Shown in pieces: positions 7,103-11,075 of a stretch of DNA of 11,075 nucleotides; position 1 is the stretch's first letter; each line of letters starts with the position of its first letter. Where the stretch lies: positions 1 through 11,075 of the forward strand of contig JBMFNX010000037.1 of NCBI GenBank assembly GCA_049969935.1, in the 5' to 3' direction. The notes under the pieces were generated by a model. It was not told where the DNA came from. It was given only the letters and a program-made list of their open reading frames with translations, and ran no database searches. The stretch comes from JACIWG01 sp049969935. Lineage in GTDB: Archaea; Thermoproteota; Nitrososphaeria; JACIWG01. The position numbers and the translations under genes were made by a program.

Positions 7103-7897
7103 TTGGAGAAAATATATTCTTACTATTCTATAAATGATGGCAATGTTGTTGAAGAAACACTCTCTGAGCATATAAAAAATGCACTAGATGTCATAAACTC
7201 TATAGAGAGTTCCAAAATTGGAAAAGTTGTACATGACATTTTCCCTTATATAAAAGGCTTATATGAAATATCAAAAATGCTCATTGTATTCCATGATTTG
7301 GGTAAGGTCTTTTATCAAATGGAAACGAATAAAATAGCACGTTATTTATCATTTAAAGGCCACGAATTTCTTTCAACATATATTTTCGAAAATTTCTACT
7401 TATCTCACGAAAAAATGTGGGCTTCGAGAGATATATTTGGGATTGACATAATTGAACCTTTAAAATTTGCTATTCTTTTTCATCATCATGCAATGGATAT
7501 ACGCAAAAGGGAAGAATTACTTAAAAATTTGGGGATGGATAATTTAATGAATGGAATAAGCTTATTCAATCAACTTTACGAAGACGTAGAAGTTTTCTTG
7601 AATCCTGAAGATAGAAAAACATTCAAGAATGCACTGGATAAAATTAGTGAGAAAATTAAAAGCACTGATTCCTTTATAAATCAATTAAGGCTGGAAATTC
7701 GTAGGGAAGTAAATGACGTCTGGAGAAATGTTTGGATCAATGGTGGTAACAAAAAAATTTCACTATTACTACTTAGTGTGCTGATTGTAGCAGATAATAT
7801 GAGTGCGCAAATGAAAAGAGGTTCTTCGAAAACCGTTTTCCATTGGGCAGTAGAAGAATTCTATAGATTCTATTTCGTTAGTGTTCAAAGGTTTTAG
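7103..7897 (+). CDS. cas3'': Cas3'' HD-domain nuclease of the type I-A system
   Basis: Cas3'' is the metal-dependent single-strand DNase partner of Cas3'. Over 264 residues it shows the HD-superfamily metal ligands in order: the N-terminal histidine in SEH (His23), the HD pair in FHDLGK (His64, Asp65), GHE (His87), a histidine cluster FHHHA (127-129), and the late aspartate in VLIVADNMSAQ (Asp231). The start is TTG, supported by AGGTGA seven bases upstream; no better in-frame start is seen. It is the last gene of the effector operon and ends six bases from the converging vapC stop. All active-site residues appear intact, so the system should be able to degrade DNA. Confidence 0.93.
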   Translation: MEKIYSYYSINDGNVVEETLSEHIKNALDVINSIESSKIGKVVHDIFPYIKGLYEISKMLIVFHDLGKVFYQMETNKIARYLSFKGHEFLSTYIFENFYLSHEKMWASRDIFGIDIIEPLKFAILFHHHAMDIRKREELLKNLGMDNLMNGISLFNQLYEDVEVFLNPEDRKTFKNALDKISEKIKSTDSFINQLRLEIRREVNDVWRNVWINGGNKKISLLLLSVLIVADNMSAQMKRGSSKTVFHWAVEEFYRFYFVSVQRF

Positions 7898-7898
7898 G

Positions 7899-7905
7899 TT
7901 TTCTT
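7899..7905 (+). terminator. Possible U-rich terminator of the effector operon
   Basis: TTTTCTT directly follows the cas3'' stop and runs into the last codons of the converging vapC. It could end the six-gene transcript. No hairpin is seen, and the call is weak. Confidence 0.3.
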
Positions 7906-8338
7906 AAAAAAGGTCTTCTAGGAATATTATTTTGACGTCAAATGGTTTCTTTGCCATTTCCTCTATAAGTTCTTCCTCCTTTTTAGCGAAAATTGCTGGC
8001 GCACCGATTTTCTTTGCAAGGGCTAGCGTGAAACAGTCCGCTATTGAAATTCTTCTTTCACACTTGTAGGCTGCTGCGTAATCGACAAGTTTTGTATCCT
8101 CGTGCAAGATTATATAGCCTGATGCTATGAGGTTTTTCACTCGATCCCTTGCACTATCTTCTCCAATCTTTCTGCAAAGCACGTACTTTAATTCTGTGAA
8201 TGTTAGCTCACTAATGTTACAGTATATCTTTTCAGATTTTATGGCGTCTTTTAATTTTACACCCTTTTCTGTACCGTAGACTAGTTCTAGGAGGGTGCTT
8301 GTGTCAAAGGCTAAACTTCCTGAAAGCTCTTTCCTCAT
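7904..8338 (-). CDS. vapC: VapC-type PIN-domain ribonuclease toxin
   Basis: VapC toxins are Mg-dependent RNases that stop growth by cutting tRNA or rRNA unless held by VapB. This 144-residue protein has the PIN core: Asp12 (FDTSTLLEL), Glu49 (LTFTELKY) and Asp101 (ISIADCFTLALAKK). The usual fourth acidic motif (T-x-D) is replaced by FAKKEEEL (117-124), a variant I associate with some archaeal PIN toxins, so activity is likely but not certain. The ATG has a strong purine-rich ribosome site (GAGGAG, 8349-8344) five bases before it, and the gene overlaps vapB by 35 bases. It runs against the cas genes, convergent with cas3''. Confidence 0.88.
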   Translation of the reverse strand: MRKELSGSLAFDTSTLLELVYGTEKGVKLKDAIKSEKIYCNISELTFTELKYVLCRKIGEDSARDRVKNLIASGYIILHEDTKLVDYAAAYKCERRISIADCFTLALAKKIGAPAIFAKKEEELIEEMAKKPFDVKIIFLEDLF

Positions 8339-8555
8339 CTTTTCTCCTCTCCTCTTTTAGTTCCTTGTAGGCTTCTTCGAACCCTTCTATTGGCTTGCAG
8401 GCTTTCTCTAGTAGTTCTGGCCTTTTAACGCTTCTACTGATCAGGTATCTTATTGCCTCGTTTAAGTCAACTCTTCTCCCCCACCTTATTTGTAGCTCTG
8501 AAGCTATTTTAAGAAGAGCTTCTTTAACGTCTTCTGTAACTGATATGGTGCTCAT
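8304..8555 (-). CDS. vapB: VapB-type antitoxin
   Basis: This 83-residue protein is the antitoxin partner of the downstream PIN toxin. The N-terminal part (MSTISVTEDVKEALLKIASE, then a second helix DLNEAIRYLISRSV) fits a beta-strand plus two-helix DNA-binding fold of the ribbon-helix-helix or related VapB type. The C-terminal third is a highly charged tail (KELKEERRKDEERAFRKF), typical of the flexible segment that wraps the PIN active site. A TATA box about 28 nt before the ATG indicates a leaderless transcript, and a perfect palindrome lies between TATA and start, as expected for autorepression. The fold is assigned by pattern and context only; overlap with vapC makes the pairing firm. Confidence 0.82.
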   Translation of the reverse strand: MSTISVTEDVKEALLKIASELQIRWGRRVDLNEAIRYLISRSVKRPELLEKACKPIEGFEEAYKELKEERRKDEERAFRKFSL

Positions 8556-8561
8556 ATTTGC

Positions 8562-8590
8562 TATAACCTTTATAAAGGTTATATAAGGTT
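8562..8590 (-). promoter_or_regulatory. vapBC promoter and operator palindrome
   Basis: TATAACCTTTA (8562-8572) and TAAAGGTTATA (8573-8583) form a perfect 22-bp palindrome just upstream of vapB. A third half-site AAGGTT follows at 8585-8590. The hexamers AACCTT (8565), AAGGTT (8575) and AAGGTT (8585) start exactly 10 bp apart, one helical turn each. On the minus strand the likely TATA box CTTATATAA (8587-8579) overlaps the outer sites. VapB or VapBC binding here would shut off its own transcription (inference from the usual behaviour of toxin-antitoxin operons). Confidence 0.75.
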
Positions 8591-8632
8591 TTCTATTAAA
8601 ACTTGCACGACACTTTTGCGGGTTCTCGAAGA

Positions 8633-8640
8633 ATTTATTT
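8633..8640 (+). promoter_or_regulatory. TATA box for csa1 (leaderless start)
   Basis: AATTTATT is centred about 27 nt before the csa1 ATG, matching the spacing seen at the other first genes. No ribosome site is visible before the ATG. It lies about 45 bp from the vapB operator on the opposite strand. Confidence 0.5.
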
Positions 8641-8663
8641 CTAAGATGTTGTGAACTTATGTT

Positions 8664-9605
8664 ATGCTAATGTTGGACAAGTCTGAAGTTGACAAGAGGC
8701 TTAAGCTGCTAAGGGATGAGCTCGCCCAAAAGCCTACAAGTGAAGAGTTGAGGGGATGGAATTATGACAGGCCTCCCGTTCAACCTCTTTCCCAGTCTAT
8801 TAGGTTCGGTGTCGGCGAACTTGCTGGAAGATATTGTGAAACTTTAAGGGACATCTATTTGAAGAAGATTTTAAACGTGAAGCCACCGCCTAACGTTAAA
8901 ATGGTTAGAGGTATAGCATTACATGAGATTATAAAGAATGTTATATTTGAGGTGAAAAAATTTATTTTCAATAATCCTGATTCCGTCGGCCTAGAATTGT
9001 TGAATGGACTGTTGGAGAAAGGGCCTGACCTTGCCTCATCAGCTTTAACGAAAGCTGAAGCCTCCATAGGCGCACTTAAGGAAGAAGAACGTAAACTTCT
9101 TTTAAATGAATGTTTGAACACATACAATTTTCTCCTTATACAGGCTGCTGCAAAATATGATCAGACACTATCAAAGTACAGGTATGCTGAAGCAGACTCT
9201 ATTGTTAATATTGCTGTTCCACCTGTTGCTGAAAGAAAGGTTGACGGTTCATTTGTAGGTCTATCGAGTGAATTGAGTGTCGACATCTATACCCCATACA
9301 ATGCTATAGTCGATATTAAAACTGGTGAGGCTAGAAGGTTCCATCCACTTACCGCTGCAGGATATGCTCTTGCTGTAGAATGTGATGAAAATATTCCAAT
9401 AGACTTTGGCTTCATACTTTATCTGAAATTTGAACGTAAGATTCCATCTTTTCAAGTAAGATATTTTGTTGTAGGAGACGAGTTGAGGAGAGAGTTTCTC
9501 GAAATAAGGGATGAGGCTTTAGAAATAGTGGAGTCTGGTAGGGATCCTGGTATGCCAAGTAGGTGTCCAGAATTTTGTCCATATTATCCTATTTGTAAAA
9601 AATAG
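8664..9605 (+). CDS. csa1: Csa1, Cas4-family Fe-S nuclease of the I-A adaptation module
   Basis: Csa1 is a Cas4-related (PD-(D/E)XK, RecB-like) protein thought to trim and orient prespacers for Cas1-Cas2 through PAM-linked end processing. In 313 residues it has the Fe-S ligands Cys58 (LAGRYCETLRD) and the C-terminal cluster Cys301, Cys305, Cys311 (CPEFCPYYPIC). Nuclease core residues are His87 (ALHEII), Asp207, and Asp217 with Lys219 (IVDIKTG). RGWN (30-33) near the N-terminus is also Csa1-like. The ATG at 8664 suits the TATA spacing; an ATG two codons later is possible. The gene starts the adaptation group and is divergent from vapB across 108 bp. Confidence 0.88.
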   Translation: MLMLDKSEVDKRLKLLRDELAQKPTSEELRGWNYDRPPVQPLSQSIRFGVGELAGRYCETLRDIYLKKILNVKPPPNVKMVRGIALHEIIKNVIFEVKKFIFNNPDSVGLELLNGLLEKGPDLASSALTKAEASIGALKEEERKLLLNECLNTYNFLLIQAAAKYDQTLSKYRYAEADSIVNIAVPPVAERKVDGSFVGLSSELSVDIYTPYNAIVDIKTGEARRFHPLTAAGYALAVECDENIPIDFGFILYLKFERKIPSFQVRYFVVGDELRREFLEIRDEALEIVESGRDPGMPSRCPEFCPYYPICKK

Positions 9606-9629
9606 TACTGTATGCTTCAATATTAAAAG

Positions 9630-9637
9630 CTTATTAT
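9630..9637 (+). promoter_or_regulatory. TATA box for cas1 (leaderless start)
   Basis: CTTATTAT, preceded by A-rich BRE-like bases, is centred about 28 nt before the cas1 ATG in the 56-bp gap after csa1. This suggests cas1-cas2-cas4 can be transcribed separately from csa1. Confidence 0.5.
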
Positions 9638-9661
9638 CTAGTATAGGCCATAGACTTGTAA

Positions 9662-10669
9662 ATGAGGTTAATTGTTAATGAGCCTGGAACATTTGTTGGA
9701 ACAAGAAGTGGAATGATAACAGTTTATAGGACGAGGAAAAAGGTTTTAGAGGTTCCTGTTTCAAAAATAAATTTTATAATAGTTTTAACTAGAGGAGCAT
9801 CCTTTTCTTCAGCATTAACTAGACTTGTTGCAAAACACAATATTCCCATAATATTCTATTCACCTTACGGTACACCCTATTCTATGTGCAAAGGGTTTAC
9901 AGGCGGAGCAATATCGTTGAGGAAGAGACAGTATAAGGTTCAAGAAACATTTGATGGATTAAAGCTTGCGAAATCATTTGCTTCTGGAAAAACGTTAAAC
10001 CAGTACAGTTTACTCTATTCTATGGCCAAAAATAGGTCTAAAAGTGATCCGCAGCTTGCAAAAGAACTATACTCTTTTGCAAGAGAAGTTAGAAGCGTTA
10101 GCGAAAAAATTCAAAGTTTAGAAGGAGACGATTTTGAAGGTTTAAGAAAAGAAATTATTAACTTAGAGGCTGAATGCGCTCAACTGTATTGGGAAGGTGT
10201 AGCGAAAGCTTTAGCTAAGGTAATAGAATTTCCTGGAAGAAGGAAAAGGTTCGAGAAGCCAACTGACCCAGTAAACATTTCATTAAACTATCTTTACACA
10301 ATATTGGCTGGAGAATGCTGCCTATATCTTGAAATATGTGGTTTAGACCCTTACGCCGGATACCTTCATGCTGATAGTCCAAGGAGGCCTGCGCTTGCAA
10401 TGGACTTGATGGAAGAATTTAGGCAGCCAGTAGTTGATAGAGTAGTTTTTAAGGCTGCATTTGAAAAGAAACTTGACAATATTATAGAAGGGTTTAGGCT
10501 AAAAAGGGATGCGAGAATAATGCTATATAAAGCGTATGTTGAGAGAATGAACACAAAGGTAACATTTTCTAACAGATGTCTGCCTATACAAGATCATATC
10601 TTTCTACAGGCAAGAAGGGTTACAGAACATGTTATGGGAAGAGAAGAGTACAAGCCTTTTGTGCTGTGA
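9662..10669 (+). CDS. cas1: Cas1 CRISPR integrase
   Basis: Cas1, with Cas2, inserts new spacers at the leader-repeat junction. The 335-residue protein shows the N-terminal beta domain (about 1-90) and the helical catalytic domain. The metal ligands are Glu169 (LEAECAQLYW), His236 (YLHADSPRRPALAMD) and the acidic pair Asp248/Glu251 in DLMEEFRQPVVDR, all intact. The central insertion (110-165) is charged and helical. The ATG lies about 28 nt past a TATA box and has no Shine-Dalgarno site, consistent with a leaderless start. cas2 follows six bases after the stop, so the two are co-transcribed. The call is secure. Confidence 0.97.
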   Translation: MRLIVNEPGTFVGTRSGMITVYRTRKKVLEVPVSKINFIIVLTRGASFSSALTRLVAKHNIPIIFYSPYGTPYSMCKGFTGGAISLRKRQYKVQETFDGLKLAKSFASGKTLNQYSLLYSMAKNRSKSDPQLAKELYSFAREVRSVSEKIQSLEGDDFEGLRKEIINLEAECAQLYWEGVAKALAKVIEFPGRRKRFEKPTDPVNISLNYLYTILAGECCLYLEICGLDPYAGYLHADSPRRPALAMDLMEEFRQPVVDRVVFKAAFEKKLDNIIEGFRLKRDARIMLYKAYVERMNTKVTFSNRCLPIQDHIFLQARRVTEHVMGREEYKPFVL

Positions 10670-10675
10670 TGTTAA

Positions 10676-10951
10676 ATGTTTACGCTAGTCATATATGATA
10701 TAACTGAAGACGATTTAAGAAGTGATGTGGCGAATGCATGCAAAAGATATGGTTTAACAAGAGTGCAGAAAAGTGCATTCTTGGGAAACATTTCAAGTTC
10801 ATTAAGAAAGGAGCTGGTAGCAACATTAAATGAGATAATAAAGGGAACAGAAAATAATATACAAATTTTCATAATATGCAGGGCAGACCTTTCAATGAAA
10901 ATAGAATTAGGAAAACCTTTCAAGGGAGAAGATAGTGAAATGTTAGCGTAA
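10676..10951 (+). CDS. cas2: Cas2, structural partner of the Cas1 integrase
   Basis: Cas2 dimers bridge two Cas1 dimers in the spacer-integration complex. The 91-residue product has the ferredoxin-fold start FTLVIYDIT with the conserved Asp8 at the end of strand 1, and the RVQKSAFLG motif (29-37) typical of Cas2. It begins six bases after cas1, with only a weak GTGAT ribosome site, and ends ten bases before cas4. Its length is normal for the family. Confidence 0.95.
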   Translation: MFTLVIYDITEDDLRSDVANACKRYGLTRVQKSAFLGNISSSLRKELVATLNEIIKGTENNIQIFIICRADLSMKIELGKPFKGEDSEMLA

Positions 10952-10957
10952 GGGAGA
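10952..10957 (+). promoter_or_regulatory. Shine-Dalgarno site for cas4
   Basis: GGGAGA directly follows the cas2 stop and ends four bases before the cas4 ATG. It supports that start and co-transcription with cas1-cas2. Confidence 0.5.
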
Positions 10958-10961
10958 ACAT

Positions 10962-11075
10962 ATGGCAGAGGAAGAGCCAGAATACATTCCAGCAAAATGG
11001 ATCGAAATATACCACTACTGTCCAAGAATAATATATTACATGGCAGTATCAGGTGCAAGGGAAAGAGAAACAGCT
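10962..11075 (+). CDS. cas4: Cas4 Fe-S exonuclease, N-terminal part only (cut by the window edge)
   Basis: Only the first 38 codons are present. Residues 17-26 read YHYCPRIIYY, the hallmark Cas4 N-terminal motif, in which Cys20 is the first Fe-S ligand. Cas4 proteins trim prespacer ends and help select PAM-flanked spacers. The ATG is ten bases after the cas2 stop and has a GGGAGA ribosome site. The nuclease core and the remaining cysteines lie outside the window. It is the second Cas4-family gene here, after csa1, as usual in type I-A adaptation modules. Confidence 0.85.
   Translation, partial: MAEEEPEYIPAKWIEIYHYCPRIIYYMAVSGARERETA

Noticed and set aside
8297..8308. Unusual PIN-toxin start: a shorter vapC beginning nearer FDTSTLLEL
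   Set aside because: No ATG, GTG or TTG codon lies in a suitable position there, and the ATG at 8338 has a strong ribosome site.
9615..9640. Possible degenerate CRISPR repeat before cas1 (CTTCAATATT)
   Set aside because: Only about seven bases resemble the repeat start and the remainder does not align; the stretch is better explained as the cas1 promoter.
10672..11058. Minus-strand open frame of 128 codons opposite cas2 and cas4
   Set aside because: It lies wholly opposite clear cas2 and cas4 coding sequence and shows no recognisable domain.

Overview
The window is the core of a type I-A CRISPR-Cas locus from an archaeon, probably a thermophile. Four things point to archaea: archaeal TATA boxes (forms of CTTTAAAT or TTTATATA) lie 27-31 nt before the first codon of most transcription units; internal operon genes carry GGTGA/GGGAG-type ribosome sites; the CRISPR repeat is 24 nt and ends in ATTGAAAG; and the Csa-type cas genes are all of archaeal type. 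The DNA is AT-rich. Nothing here fixes the genus. I see no rRNA, tRNA, insertion sequence or origin.

Layout, left to right. Positions 1-155 hold the leader-proximal end of a CRISPR array (three repeats, two whole spacers), read on the minus strand. Positions 156-322 hold its leader and the divergent cas6 promoter. cas6 (323-1222, +) is followed in convergent orientation by the CARF-HTH regulator gene csa3 (1243-1863, -). A 123-bp regulatory region with two dyad elements separates csa3 from the divergent effector operon csa5-cas7-cas5-cas8a-cas3'-cas3'' (1987-7897, +). A VapBC toxin-antitoxin pair (7904-8555, -) comes next, with a perfect palindrome at its promoter. The adaptation genes csa1 (8664-9605), cas1 (9662-10669), cas2 (10676-10951) and the first 38 codons of cas4 (10962 to the window end) complete the window on the plus strand.

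How it works together. Cas6 cuts the array transcript inside each repeat, leaving an ATTGAAAG 5' handle. Csa5, Cas7, Cas5 and Cas8a form the crRNA-guided Cascade surveillance complex. The separate helicase (Cas3') and HD nuclease (Cas3'') destroy the target. Csa1, Cas1, Cas2 and Cas4 acquire new spacers. Csa3 is the likely transcriptional regulator. The VapBC pair between the interference and adaptation operons is not a cas gene; it may act as a stabilising or dormancy module.

Novelty. The gene content is a complete and recognisable I-A system. The least explained parts are the regulatory DNA: the dyads between csa3 and csa5 (one of which loosely resembles a split CRISPR repeat), the helically phased half-sites at vapB, and the embedded toxin-antitoxin pair. 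The cas5-cas3'' block also looks more AT-rich than its flanks. No gene in the window is clearly of a new family.
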